Shown here: piece after piece, positions 17,874 through 25,849 of the stretch
Numbering within the stretch: position 1 is the first letter of the stretch
How the letters are laid out: each line of letters starts with the position of its first letter
Assembly: GCF_900110255.1 (NCBI RefSeq)
Contig: NZ_FODD01000038.1
Location: forward strand, 21,130-85,129
DNA from: Actinacidiphila rubida
GTDB taxonomy: Bacteria; Actinomycetota; Actinomycetes; Streptomycetales; Streptomycetaceae
DNA: 64,000 nucleotides
Direction: 5' to 3'
Position numbers and translations under genes: made by a program
The notes under the pieces: generated by a model
Seen by the model: the letters and a program-made list of their open reading frames with translations, nothing else
Told to the model about the DNA's origin: nothing
The model's database searches: none

Positions 17874-18812
17874 ATGGGCAGGTCGCCGATGGGCGACGAT
17901 CGCGCGGAGGACGTGGTGCTCACACGTGCCGCCCAGGCGGGGGACGTGTCGTCGCTCGTCCTGCTGCTGGAACGCCACCGGGCCGGTATGCGTGCGGTGG
18001 CGATCAGCGTGCTGGGGCCGGGGCCGGACGTGGACGACGTCATGCAGGAGGCGGCCCTGGTGGCACTGCGGCGGATCGTCGACGTCCGCGATCCCGCGAG
18101 CGTGGGGCCGTGGCTGCGCATGGTCGTCCGCAACCAGTGCCGCACCCTGCTGCGCGCGGCCCGGCGGGTCGAGCCCGTGGCCGAGGTGCCGGTGCCGGCC
18201 GTCGGCGGCACACCCGAAGAGGTGCTGCAGGACCACGCGCTGCGGGACTGGATCTGGGAGGCCGTCGAGGCGTTGTCCCCGGCGCTGCGCCTGCCGGTCG
18301 TCCTGCGCTACTTCTCGACCGGGATCACCTCGTACCAGCAGATCGCCGCCGCCTGCGGGATCCCCGTGGCCACCGTGCGCAGCCGGCTCCACCAGGCGCG
18401 CGCCGCGCTGGCCCGTGCGCTGACCGCGACCGCGGCCGACGGGCACGACGACGTACGGCGACGGACGGCGGCCAGCTGGCAGGAGGCGCGCGGGATGCTC
18501 GTGGCGGCCGAGCACGGCGACTTCGGCAGGGTGGTCAGGGACCGCTACTCCCCCGACGTGTCGCTGCTGGCCGGCGGAGCACGGCTCGGCGGAGCCGAGC
18601 TCCTGCTGGCCGGGATGGACATGGACCTCTCCGCGGGTGTGCGCCAGCGGCCCCTGCACGTCGTGGCCGGCCGCTCGCTCGTCATCTGGGAGATGGAGCT
18701 GGTCAGCCCCCCGGACGATCCGGAGCACTGCCCTCCGGGGGTCGCCTGGATCATGACGCTCGCCGACGGGCGCTTCGACCGGGTGTCCCTGCACCACGCC
18801 GCCCGCCCGTAG
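17874..18812 (+). CDS. ECF-type RNA polymerase sigma factor with C-terminal SnoaL-like domain
   Basis: 312 aa. Region sigma-2 (about 17-95) contains DVDDVMQEAALVALRRI and WLRMVVRNQCR; region sigma-4 (about 122-188) contains LPVVLRYF, SYQQIAAACGIPVATVRSRLHQARAAL, the helix-turn-helix reading -35 elements. The extra ~120-residue tail has the composition and spacing of a SnoaL/NTF2-like domain, as in ECF groups that carry their regulatory domain in cis instead of using an anti-sigma factor; no anti-sigma gene is adjacent. ATG 17874 follows GAGAGG; a GTG at 17817 would add 19 residues lacking homology-like features. It lies between a divergent oxidase and a co-directional peptidase-like hydrolase, both with GATACGTGTGA upstream, suggesting a small common regulon. 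Confidence 0.85.
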   Translation: MGRSPMGDDRAEDVVLTRAAQAGDVSSLVLLLERHRAGMRAVAISVLGPGPDVDDVMQEAALVALRRIVDVRDPASVGPWLRMVVRNQCRTLLRAARRVEPVAEVPVPAVGGTPEEVLQDHALRDWIWEAVEALSPALRLPVVLRYFSTGITSYQQIAAACGIPVATVRSRLHQARAALARALTATAADGHDDVRRRTAASWQEARGMLVAAEHGDFGRVVRDRYSPDVSLLAGGARLGGAELLLAGMDMDLSAGVRQRPLHVVAGRSLVIWEMELVSPPDDPEHCPPGVAWIMTLADGRFDRVSLHHAARP

Positions 18813-18846
18813 GCGGAGCCGGTCCCGGCCCGACGACCCGGACCGC

Positions 18847-18857
18847 GATACGTGTGA
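18847..18857 (+). promoter_or_regulatory. GATACGTGTGA copy upstream of hydrolase
   Basis: An exact third copy of the 11-mer seen at 17692-17740 lies 88 nt ahead of the proline-iminopeptidase-like gene, followed by the partly related AGTTCACACC. It is probably part of the same regulatory system. Confidence 0.5.
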
Positions 18858-18944
18858 CTCAGTTCACACCCTGCGGATCCAACTTCCGGCCTCCTGCGCC
18901 GTCGTGTCGGTGACCCACCCACCTGTACGACTCCGGAGATCCCG

Positions 18945-19886
18945 ATGAACAGCCCCCTCTCCCCCGCGGCCGGCACGGCGTCCGGCAACGATCCCCTCAC
19001 CCCCGGCACCCACGTGTACGGGCTCGGCGGAGTGGTCCAGCGCTACCACGTCCACGGCACGGGCCCGGTGTGCGTGGTCCACTCCGGAGGACCCGGCATC
19101 TTCTGGGACTACCTGCGGATGCCCCTGCTCGAGGAACACCTGACCATGGTGTACGTCGAACCGGTCGGGACCAGCGAGGACAGCCGCCTCCCCTCACACC
19201 CGCACGGATACACGCGGGAGCGGTACAGCGGCTTCCTGGAGGTCCTGATCAACCGCCTCGGCGTGCCCCGGGTGCACCTGCTCGGCCACTCCCACGGCGC
19301 GTTCGTCGCCGCCTACCACGCGCTGCACCGCGCCGGCCGGCTGGCCGGCGTCGTCCTCTACGAGGGGGCACCGGTCACCGGTCCCGAGCACGCCGAGGAG
19401 GCGGGGCGCATGGTGGGGGCGTTCGCCGCCCGGTACGCGGGCCACCCCGGACTGCCGGGTGTGCTGGCCGCGTTCGGCGCGATGGCGGACATCTCCGGCG
19501 ACGAGCAGACCGTGGCCGTCGCCCGGGGCGTGCTGCCCTCGTACTTCGCCGACTACTGGGCCCACGAGGAGCGGTACGCGCCGTTCCGGGACGCGATCCG
19601 GGCCACGTACGTCTCCGGACTGGACGAGCACCTCGTGCCCGAGAGCATCGACGACCGCGCCGCCCTCAAGGGCATGGAGGTGCCGGCACTGGTCGTCGTC
19701 GGCCGGCACGACGTGATCTGCGGCATCCGCTGGGGCCGCGAACTCCACGACCTGATCCCGGAGTCGGAGTTGCTGGTCCTGGAGGACAGCGGCCACATGG
19801 GACACGTCGAGGAGCCGGAGCTGTTCGCCGAGGCGGTCCGCGACTTCGTCGCCAGGACGACGGCCCCGGAGCCCGGGGCGGAGTAG
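18945..19886 (+). CDS. Proline iminopeptidase-like alpha/beta hydrolase (S33 family)
   Basis: 313 aa. The oxyanion motif HSGGPG (family form HGGPG), the nucleophile elbow GHSHG, the acid in VGRHDV and the base in SGHMGHVEEPE give a complete Ser-Asp-His triad. A cap region lies between about residues 150 and 225. S33 enzymes release N-terminal proline or hydrolyse related small amides and esters. There is no signal peptide, so it is cytoplasmic. CGGAGA precedes the ATG. It follows the ECF sigma gene on the same strand after a 132-bp gap with its own upstream motif, so it is a likely target of that sigma factor or of a shared regulator. Confidence 0.85.
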   Translation: MNSPLSPAAGTASGNDPLTPGTHVYGLGGVVQRYHVHGTGPVCVVHSGGPGIFWDYLRMPLLEEHLTMVYVEPVGTSEDSRLPSHPHGYTRERYSGFLEVLINRLGVPRVHLLGHSHGAFVAAYHALHRAGRLAGVVLYEGAPVTGPEHAEEAGRMVGAFAARYAGHPGLPGVLAAFGAMADISGDEQTVAVARGVLPSYFADYWAHEERYAPFRDAIRATYVSGLDEHLVPESIDDRAALKGMEVPALVVVGRHDVICGIRWGRELHDLIPESELLVLEDSGHMGHVEEPELFAEAVRDFVARTTAPEPGAE

Positions 19887-19897
19887 CGCATGCCCGA

Positions 19898-19958
19898 GGC
19901 GGGGCGAGCCGGCCTCCGGCGGGCCATCCGTGCCCGGTGGAGGGCGGCTCGCCCCGCC
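19898..19958 (+). terminator. Long hairpin terminator after the S33 hydrolase
   Basis: A perfect 14-bp outer stem (GGCGGGGCGAGCCG and complement) with further inner pairing (CCTCC/GGAGG) begins 11 nt after the stop codon. It separates the hydrolase from the next transcription unit. Confidence 0.7.
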
Positions 19959-20046
19959 ACGAGCGGCCGGGAAAACCGTTTGGCGCCGCGCGGCGGCCGC
20001 TGCTACGTTTCCGGTGGCCGTGCAGCAGAACGAGGAGGTGGTACCC

Positions 20047-20097
20047 GTGAACCAATCGACATGGGTGCTTCCCTCCGGGGTCACGGTCGGGCGATAG
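20047..20097 (+). CDS. 16-codon mini-ORF with strong ribosome site (leader peptide candidate)
   Basis: GTG start with GAGGAGGTG six bases upstream, encoding MNQSTWVLPSGVTVGR and ending in TAG 47 nt before the next gene. A TACGTT -10-like hexamer lies about 40 nt upstream. It follows the terminator of the previous gene, so it begins a new transcript shared with the hydrolase. I do not recognise the peptide; it could be a regulatory leader, a small functional peptide or the stub of a lost gene. Confidence 0.4.
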   Translation: MNQSTWVLPSGVTVGR

Positions 20098-20144
20098 GTC
20101 GTCCGGGAGCGCCGTCTTCACGAGCACTCCCGAAAGGCACGACC

Positions 20145-20864
20145 ATGGACATCACTTCCGAACGACGCCTCGACGACGGCATCCTCGAGCGCGAGTTCAC
20201 CCTCGGCGAGATCCCCGGCACCTTGTGGACGAGCGGATCCGAACCGGCTCCGCTGATCCTGGTGGCCCACAACAACGGCCTGCCCCGGCGGGAGCCGCGG
20301 CTGGTCGCGCGGGCCCGGCACTCCGCGTCGCACGGCTACGCGGTGGCCACCATCGACGCCCCCGGGTGCGGTGACCGGCCCCGTTCCGCGGCCGCCGAGC
20401 AGGCCCGGGCCGACCTTCGCCGGGCGATGAAGGCCGGCGAGCCGGTCGACGAGATCTTCGAATCGCTGGTCGGCCCGCTGGTCGACGACGCCGTCCCGGA
20501 GTGGCGGACCGCCCTGGACGCCCTCCTGGAGCTGCCCGAGATCAGCGGCCCGGTCGGGTACTCCGGGTGGACCGCCCTCGGCATCCGGCTGGCGGTGGCC
20601 GACCCGCGCATCGCGGCGGCGGGCCTCTTCGCCGGAGGGTACGTGCCCCGCGCCGTGCGCGAGGAGGCCCGGCAGATGACCGTTCCGCTGCTGTTCCTGC
20701 TGCAGTGGGACGACGAGGGGAACCCGCGGCAGCGGGCCCTGGACCTGTTCGACGCCTTCGGCAGCAAGGAGAAGACGCTGCACGCGAATCCGGGCGGGCA
20801 CCTGGGCACCCCCGCGTTCGAGAGCGAGGACGGGAGCCGGTTCTACGACCGGCACCTGAGGTGA
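20145..20864 (+). CDS. Alpha/beta hydrolase (dienelactone-hydrolase-like)
   Basis: 239 aa. The core contains LILVAHNNGLPRRE, AVATIDAPGCGD, the nucleophile elbow VGYSGW (final Gly of GxSxG replaced by Trp), the acid region LLQWDDEG and the histidine in NPGGHLG. The length and order match soluble single-domain hydrolases of the DLH/BAAT type; the substrate is unknown. ATG 20145 has GAAAGG upstream. It lies in a transcript with the 16-codon mini-ORF and ends before a strong hairpin facing the convergent nitroreductase-like gene. Confidence 0.75.
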   Translation: MDITSERRLDDGILEREFTLGEIPGTLWTSGSEPAPLILVAHNNGLPRREPRLVARARHSASHGYAVATIDAPGCGDRPRSAAAEQARADLRRAMKAGEPVDEIFESLVGPLVDDAVPEWRTALDALLELPEISGPVGYSGWTALGIRLAVADPRIAAAGLFAGGYVPRAVREEARQMTVPLLFLLQWDDEGNPRQRALDLFDAFGSKEKTLHANPGGHLGTPAFESEDGSRFYDRHLR

Positions 20865-20930
20865 GGCCGCGCCGTCGGGCCTGCGGCGGACGCCGTTCGC
20901 AGCCTGCCCGACGGCCGGAGCGCCGCGGTC

Positions 20931-20963
20931 GAGGACGGGGCCCGGCCCCCCTCGACCGCGGCG
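20931..20963. terminator. Bidirectional hairpin between convergent genes
   Basis: A 14-bp stem (CGCCGCGGTCGAGG and its complement) with a 5-nt loop lies between the hydrolase (plus) and the nitroreductase-like gene (minus). A 14-nt direct repeat CCGGCCGCGGCGGT follows at about 20983 and 21012. Confidence 0.65.
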
Positions 20964-21030
20964 GAACGGACGCACCACCGCCCCGGCCGCGGCGGTCCGC
21001 CTGTGGTGGACCGCCCGGCCGCGGCGGTGT

Positions 21031-21561
21031 TCACGTCCGGTGCACCTGTCGGCCGGCGGCCCGCGCGGACCGGGCCGGGGCCGTGAGGCGGATCGCTCGC
21101 GCGCCGCCGAGCCACGCCTGGTGGAGGTCGCCGGGGTCCGGCTCGCCCGTCCCGTCCGTGCGGATCGCGTTGAACCGCGCGAAGGTCGGGTTCGTCCGCG
21201 CCATGTGCGCGTACGCGCGGACGACGTCGGGCTCGGCGGTGTCGACGTGCACCCCCGCCGTGCACAGCCGGCCCCGGAACCGCACCTGGACGGTCTCACC
21301 GGTGCGCAGGTTGCGCGCCCAGGGGAAGGAGGTGCCGATCAGGAGGTCGTCACCGTCGGGCAGGTAGGCCACCGGAACCGCGTAGCGACGACCCGACGTC
21401 CGCCCGACGACGTAGAGGGTGACCAGCCGGCTGCCGGCCGTCCGGGACAGGCCCGGTGTCCGCAGCATCGCGCGGACCAGGAGGTTGACGGCGCGCTGCC
21501 CCCGGAGGGTCCTGACCCTCCGGTCGGGGCTGGGGCCCGCGCCGCTCGTGTCACCGCTCAT
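21031..21561 (-). CDS. Deazaflavin-dependent nitroreductase-family protein (DDN/FDOR-B)
   Basis: 176 aa. The split-barrel signature of the actinobacterial F420-dependent family is visible: LVTLYVVGRTSGRRYAVPV, GDDLLIGTSFPWARNLRTG, VQVRFRGR. Members use reduced F420 to reduce quinones, nitro groups or other small electrophiles. It overlaps the preceding gene by 11 nt, so it is the third gene of an efflux-pump operon under a divergent MarR regulator. A detoxification role beside an exporter is a reasonable inference. Confidence 0.75.
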   Translation of the reverse strand: MSGDTSGAGPSPDRRVRTLRGQRAVNLLVRAMLRTPGLSRTAGSRLVTLYVVGRTSGRRYAVPVAYLPDGDDLLIGTSFPWARNLRTGETVQVRFRGRLCTAGVHVDTAEPDVVRAYAHMARTNPTFARFNAIRTDGTGEPDPGDLHQAWLGGARAIRLTAPARSARAAGRQVHRT

Positions 21562-22300
21562 GGCTCTGGGTGGTGACCCTGGCGACCTCGGGAAGCCGCT
21601 GGTCGCCCGCCGACGTCGGGACCAGGCGCGTCACCGAACCCGGCATGCCGCCGATGGTGAAGACCCGGACGGTGGCGCCGACGGTGACCGCGGCGAAGGA
21701 GGCGACCGGCGGAACGTACTCCGGTACCGCGATCGTGTGGACGCCGGCGCCGAGTTCGCCGTCCCGGACACGCGCGGACGTGCTCCTGGGCTCCGGGGGT
21801 GTGAACGACGTGCCCCAGAAGGCCTCCACGGTGACGTGTGCGGCAGCGGGCAGCACCACACGCACGGTTCGCCCCGCGCCGTCGTAGGTGATGTCGTCGG
21901 TCGCGTCCGCCGAGGTGACGGCGTCGACCTGGGCGGCGATCACACCGGCGATGCCGGCGAGGCCCTGGAGGAACGTCACGTCCGGGTTGCGCTCGGCGAC
22001 GGCGTCGCGCAGGTGCTGCTTCGTGTCGGGCGGCACCATGCCCCCGAAGACGAGGACGTCGAGATCGCCGACGTCGTAGTCCTCCAGGACGCTGCCGAAC
22101 TGGTTGGTGGCGTCCGCCCGGTGGCCGCGGGCACGGAGCAGGCCGACGGCTTCGACCAGCACGCCGGGGCTGCGGCCGACGATGAGGACGCGCAGCGGTA
22201 CGCCGTGCGCACCGGCCGGCCCGCGGGTGTCACGGACGTCGTGCGAGTCGTGGGCGCCCTCCGTGTCGTGGGCGGCAACGGCGTCATGTGCGTGGTTCAT
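21551..22300 (-). CDS. Conserved hypothetical protein, Rossmann-like N-terminal half
   Basis: 249 aa. A His-rich N-terminus (five His in the first 20 residues) is followed by a nucleotide-binding-like fold (RVLIVGRSPGVLVEAVGLLRARGH, DLDVLVFGG, FLQGLAGIAGVI) and a beta-rich C-terminal half of about 100 residues. No catalytic motif is recognised. The ATG overlaps the TGA of the MFS transporter (ATGA), and the stop overlaps the nitroreductase-like start, so it is the coupled middle gene of a MarR-controlled operon. Function unknown; the context suggests stress or drug response. Confidence 0.6.
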   Translation of the reverse strand: MNHAHDAVAAHDTEGAHDSHDVRDTRGPAGAHGVPLRVLIVGRSPGVLVEAVGLLRARGHRADATNQFGSVLEDYDVGDLDVLVFGGMVPPDTKQHLRDAVAERNPDVTFLQGLAGIAGVIAAQVDAVTSADATDDITYDGAGRTVRVVLPAAAHVTVEAFWGTSFTPPEPRSTSARVRDGELGAGVHTIAVPEYVPPVASFAAVTVGATVRVFTIGGMPGSVTRLVPTSAGDQRLPEVARVTTQSHER

Positions 22301-23820
22301 GAGTGCAGTTCCTTCGTGTGGTGCGCGTCCCGCTCCGTTTCCCGTGCCCCCGCGGGTGCCGGGTCGGGAACGTGCTCGGGTGGCGGTGCCGCGGCGGCGT
22401 CCTCGCGGGTGTTGTTCGTCGCCAGCGCGATCAGCGCGGCGGCCGCGGCGAACGCCGCGCCGACGGCCAGGGCCTGGCGCAGCCCGGACGTGGTCGCGGC
22501 CGGCACGGAGGCGCCCGCGGAGGCCAGGTGGTGGATGCGCGCCGTCGCGACGGCCGAGAGGACCGCGAGGCCGAGGGCACCGCCGAGCTGCTGGGCCGAG
22601 TTGAGGATCGCGGCGGCGACGCCCGCCCGGCTCGGACCGACGCCGGCGTTGGCGGCGGTGGTCACGCCGACGAACACCGGCCCGAGGCCGAACGCCACGA
22701 GGAGCAGCCCGGGAAGGACGTGGGCGACGTAGCCGCCGCCCACGGGGATGCGGCTGAGGTCGAACAGCCCGGCCGCCGAGATGAGCGCGCCGGCGCTGAC
22801 GACGGCCCGGCTGCCGATCCTGCCCAGCAGCTTGGAGCCGATGCCCGCGCCGATGCCGACGCCGACGGTGAGCGGCAGGTACGCGGCTCCGGCGGCGATC
22901 GGCGAGTAGCCGAGGACGTTCTGCATGTACAGGGTGAGGAAGTAGAACATCGAGAGCATGCCCGCGAAGCCGATCAGTCCGGTCAGGTTGGCCGCGGCCA
23001 GTCCCGGGACGCGGAAGATGTCCAGGGGCAGGATCGGGTCCGCTGCCCGCAGTTCGATGACGACGAACCACGCGAGCAGCACGGCGGCTCCGCCCAGTTC
23101 GCCCCATGTGCGGGCGGCTCCCCAGCCCTGGTCGGGCGCCTTGATGAGGGCGTAGACGAGGAGCAGCATGCCGCCGGTCATCACGACGCTGCCGAGCAGG
23201 TCGAACCGGGAGGTCCGGGCCGCGGGGCGGTCCCGGGGCAGCATCACCACGACGGCGGGGATCACCAGTGCGCAGGCGATCGGGTTGACGAACATGACCC
23301 AGCGCCAGCCGGGGCCCTGGGTCAGCAGGCCGCCGGCCAGGATGCCGACCGCGGAGGAGAGTCCGGCGACCGCGGCCCACACGCCCAGCGCGGACCGGCG
23401 GTCCCGGTCCGTGGTGAAGGTGGTGGTGAGGGCGGACAGCGCGGCGGGCAGCATGAGCGCCGCGCCCGCGCCCTGGACGAGCCGGGCCGCGATGAAGACG
23501 CCGGCGTCTCCGGCGAAGCCGCCGGCCAGCGAGGACAGTCCGACGAGCACGGTGCCGGCGAGCAGCACGTTGCGCCGGCCGAGCAGGTCGGCGAGGCGGC
23601 CGCCGAGCAGCATCAGGCCGCCGTAGGTCAGCAGGTAGGCGGAGGGCACCCACTGGAGGCTCTGGACCGAGAACCCCAGGGCGGTCCGGATGTGGGGAAG
23701 CGCCACGTTGGTGATCGACGCGTCGACGAAATCGAGGAACGCGACTGCGCACAGCAGCGCGAGGATCCGTCGGCCGCGCCCTGATGCGAGCGACAGCGGA
23801 ACGGGGTCAGCGGCCACCAC
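22297..23820 (-). CDS. MFS drug efflux transporter, DHA2 (14-TM) family
   Basis: 507 aa with about 14 hydrophobic segments. Signatures: VDASITNVALPHI in TM1, GGRLADLLGRRNVLLAGT (motif A), LVQGAGAALMLPAALSAL (motif C region) and a proton-coupled antiporter layout as in QacA/EmrB. It pumps toxic organic compounds outward using the proton gradient. It is the first gene of a three-gene coupled operon divergent from a MarR gene whose operators lie within 80 nt upstream, so ligand-relieved MarR repression is likely. Confidence 0.9.
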   Translation of the reverse strand: MVAADPVPLSLASGRGRRILALLCAVAFLDFVDASITNVALPHIRTALGFSVQSLQWVPSAYLLTYGGLMLLGGRLADLLGRRNVLLAGTVLVGLSSLAGGFAGDAGVFIAARLVQGAGAALMLPAALSALTTTFTTDRDRRSALGVWAAVAGLSSAVGILAGGLLTQGPGWRWVMFVNPIACALVIPAVVVMLPRDRPAARTSRFDLLGSVVMTGGMLLLVYALIKAPDQGWGAARTWGELGGAAVLLAWFVVIELRAADPILPLDIFRVPGLAAANLTGLIGFAGMLSMFYFLTLYMQNVLGYSPIAAGAAYLPLTVGVGIGAGIGSKLLGRIGSRAVVSAGALISAAGLFDLSRIPVGGGYVAHVLPGLLLVAFGLGPVFVGVTTAANAGVGPSRAGVAAAILNSAQQLGGALGLAVLSAVATARIHHLASAGASVPAATTSGLRQALAVGAAFAAAAALIALATNNTREDAAAAPPPEHVPDPAPAGARETERDAHHTKELHS

Positions 23821-23828
23821 GGCCTCCT

Positions 23829-23893
23829 ATGTTGGACGAACCAATGTTGGTCCCACCAACATAGCCGATGTGGGTCGTGCCAACAACCGATAC
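23829..23893. promoter_or_regulatory. MarR operators in the divergent spacer
   Basis: A 19-bp dyad with arms ATGTTGGT/ACCAACAT (23844-23862) is flanked by a second site at 23829-23845 (arms TTGG/CCAA) and a third, weaker one (TGTGGGTCGTGCCAACA, near 23870-23886). They cover the 5' region of both the MFS operon and the marR gene. A GATACTCT -10-like element ends about ten bases before the marR GTG, suggesting a nearly leaderless transcript. Confidence 0.65.
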
Positions 23894-23902
23894 TCTTGGG
23901 GT

Positions 23903-24358
23903 GTGCCGCTGCCTCACCGACCCTCGCCCCGCACGCCCGCCCGTCTCCAGGACCGGGCGACCTGGCTTGTCAGCAGGGCGCACGCGCGCTCGTTCCGGCT
24001 GCTCAACGCCGGTTTCGAGGCCCACGGGGGCGGCCTGCGCGGCTACCACTACCGGCTGCTGGCGGCCCTCGAGGAGTGGGGGCCGTCGAGCCAGGCGGAC
24101 GTCGGCCGCACCACGGGGATCGACCGGAGCGACGTGACGGCGGCCCTGACAGAACTCGAGGCGCAAGGCCTGGTGGAGCGGTCGGTCGACCCGGCGAACA
24201 AGCGCCGCAAGATCGTCACGCTCACCGACGCGGGCGCCACCCGGCTGCTCGACCTCGACGCGGTGATCGACGGGATCCAGCGCGAGTTCCTCGCGCCGCT
24301 CACCGCCGAGCAGCGGGAGCAGTTCCTGGGCCTGATGTCACTCCTCGTCGAGGAGTGA
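23903..24358 (+). CDS. MarR-family transcriptional regulator
   Basis: 151 aa. The winged helix is visible as LAALEEWGPSSQADVGRTTG, RSDVTAALTELEAQGLVERSVDPANKRRKIVTLTDAG, matching recognition helix and wing, with dimerising helices at both ends. The GTG at 23903 places the start just downstream of the operators; longer readings would cross them. It is divergent from the efflux operon and most likely represses both itself and that operon until a ligand binds. Confidence 0.85.
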   Translation: MPLPHRPSPRTPARLQDRATWLVSRAHARSFRLLNAGFEAHGGGLRGYHYRLLAALEEWGPSSQADVGRTTGIDRSDVTAALTELEAQGLVERSVDPANKRRKIVTLTDAGATRLLDLDAVIDGIQREFLAPLTAEQREQFLGLMSLLVEE

Positions 24359-24386
24359 AGGCGCTCCTCGACGAGGGGTGAAGGAG
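24341..24386. repeat. 23-nt tandem duplication across the marR stop codon
   Basis: Two adjacent copies beginning CTCCTCGTCGAGGAGTGAAG and CTCCTCGACGAGGGGTGAAG, three mismatches in 23 nt. The first copy contains the stop codon. Each copy holds a short dyad (CTCCTCG/CGAGGAG) that may serve as the terminator between convergent marR and STAS genes. Confidence 0.6.
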
Positions 24387-24407
24387 TGAGGAACCCCCCG
24401 GTGCGGG

Positions 24408-24761
24408 CTACTCGGCGCGTTCGGACGCGGACGCCGGCAGGAACAGGCCGCGGACGCCGGTCGTGGTGAGCATGCGCTCCAGGAACGGCGGCGGCCCGTC
24501 CACGCGCAGCCGCACGTTCCCCGCGGAGGTGAGGCGGTGGATCATCAGCAGGGCGGACAGGCCCGTCGAGTCGCAGAACCGCAGCTCCGCGCAGTCCACG
24601 CGGAGTTCGCGCAGGTCCGGGTGCGCAGCGAGGCAGCGGCTGACGTGGGCGACCAGTTCGTCGCCGGTGTCGTAGTCCAGGTCGCCCGCCAGCCGCAGGG
24701 ACGCGGTGTCCGCACCGGCCTCGACGGTGACGGAGAAGGAGGAGTGGGGCAGGGACGTCAT
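24408..24761 (-). CDS. STAS-domain anti-sigma-factor antagonist
   Basis: 117 aa, a complete STAS fold: SLRLAGDLDYDTGDEL, RELRVDCAELRFCDSTGLSALL, where the Ser of the DSTG motif is the usual phosphorylation site. Unphosphorylated partners bind the kinase/anti-sigma factor and free a sigma factor. The ATG overlaps the stop of the cobalamin-binding gene (ATGA). Together with the upstream SpoIIE phosphatase this gives phosphatase plus antagonist in one operon; the anti-sigma kinase is not in the window. Confidence 0.85.
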   Translation of the reverse strand: MTSLPHSSFSVTVEAGADTASLRLAGDLDYDTGDELVAHVSRCLAAHPDLRELRVDCAELRFCDSTGLSALLMIHRLTSAGNVRLRVDGPPPFLERMLTTTGVRGLFLPASASERAE

Positions 24762-25849
24762 GCGGGTGCTCCGGGAGGGGTGCCGTCCGGCGCGTACGCG
24801 TCCAGGGCGCGGCCTGCCCGGTCGAGCATGCGGACGGACCGGGGGAAGTCCTTCAGTTCCGACGCCAGGGCGTCCAGCGCCGGGCGCAGCGACCGTGCCG
24901 GGACGCGACGAGCGGCGAGGATGTCCGCGGTCCAGGTGAGGAACGCGGCGAACAGCTCGTCGTCGTCGCAGTAGAGGGCCGCGGCCAGGAACTCGACGAT
25001 GTGCGCGATGTCCTCGGCGGTGCGCTCGCGCTGCTCGGCGGTGTAGGACGCCATCGCGGGCAGCGCGGCCTCCAGCTGGGTCAGGACCTTCCTGACGATG
25101 TCCCGCTGGGCGCGGGCGACCAGGGTGTACTCCTGGTCGGCCAGGTGGGGCAGGTCGTCGATCTGCTGCCGTCCGGCGGCCAGGTCGGGGCCGGGGAGGC
25201 CGGCGGAGAGTGCCAGGGCGGCCGCGCGGGCGTCGGGCGCCCAGGCGTTCGCACCGAGCAGCCGGGCGTTGCGGCCGTCCGGGCCGAAGGCCGCCCCTCC
25301 GACGATGACGGGCACGCCTATCGCCTGGCAGCCGGTGATCGCCGCGTGGGCGGCCGGCAGCCGGGTGGGCAGGGAGGAGGACAACGCGACGGCGTCCGAG
25401 CCGCTGGCGTGCAGGTGCGCGATGAGGTGCGGGGTGGGGACCTGGGCGCCGAGGAAGTCGACCTGCCAGCCGCGCAGGGCCAGCACCTCGGCGAGGAGGC
25501 GGGCCGGGAGGGCGTGCCATTCCTGGTCGACGCACGCCACGGTGATCCGGCCCAGGCGGGGCTCGGTGCGGGTGGCCGGGTGGTGGGCGAGGGCCCCGAT
25601 GACGCGTTCGGTGATGGCACTCGCGGCATGTTCCTGCGCGACGTTCAGCCGGTTGGCGGCCCACTCCGCGCCGACCTTCGCCTGCAGCGGCGCCAGCACG
25701 TCGAGCAGGACGCTCTCGGCGTCCGCGCCCCCGTCGAGCGCGCCGAGGACGAGGTCGGCGGCCTGGTACTCGTCGCGGCCGGTCACCGCGGCCCACAGGT
25801 CGTCGCGCAGGGCCGCGAGCGGATCGGCCCGGGATTCGGTCGGCGTCAT
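24758..25849 (-). CDS. Cobalamin (B12)-binding domain sensor-like protein
   Basis: 363 aa. An N-terminal helical cap of the B12-binding_2 type (about 15-95, with LNVAQEHAASAITERVI) is followed by the Rossmann-like B12 domain: VACVDQEWHALPARLLAEVL, LGAQVPTPHLIAHL, VALSSSLPT and VPVIVGGAAFG. The His in DQEWH is the candidate lower ligand, although the canonical DxHxxG spacing is altered, so base-off binding is uncertain. The remaining ~150 residues are helical and unassigned. It is encoded between SpoIIE and STAS genes with ATGA overlaps on both sides, so it probably feeds a cobalamin- or light-dependent signal into the partner-switching system. Confidence 0.75.
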   Translation of the reverse strand: MTPTESRADPLAALRDDLWAAVTGRDEYQAADLVLGALDGGADAESVLLDVLAPLQAKVGAEWAANRLNVAQEHAASAITERVIGALAHHPATRTEPRLGRITVACVDQEWHALPARLLAEVLALRGWQVDFLGAQVPTPHLIAHLHASGSDAVALSSSLPTRLPAAHAAITGCQAIGVPVIVGGAAFGPDGRNARLLGANAWAPDARAAALALSAGLPGPDLAAGRQQIDDLPHLADQEYTLVARAQRDIVRKVLTQLEAALPAMASYTAEQRERTAEDIAHIVEFLAAALYCDDDELFAAFLTWTADILAARRVPARSLRPALDALASELKDFPRSVRMLDRAGRALDAYAPDGTPPGAPA

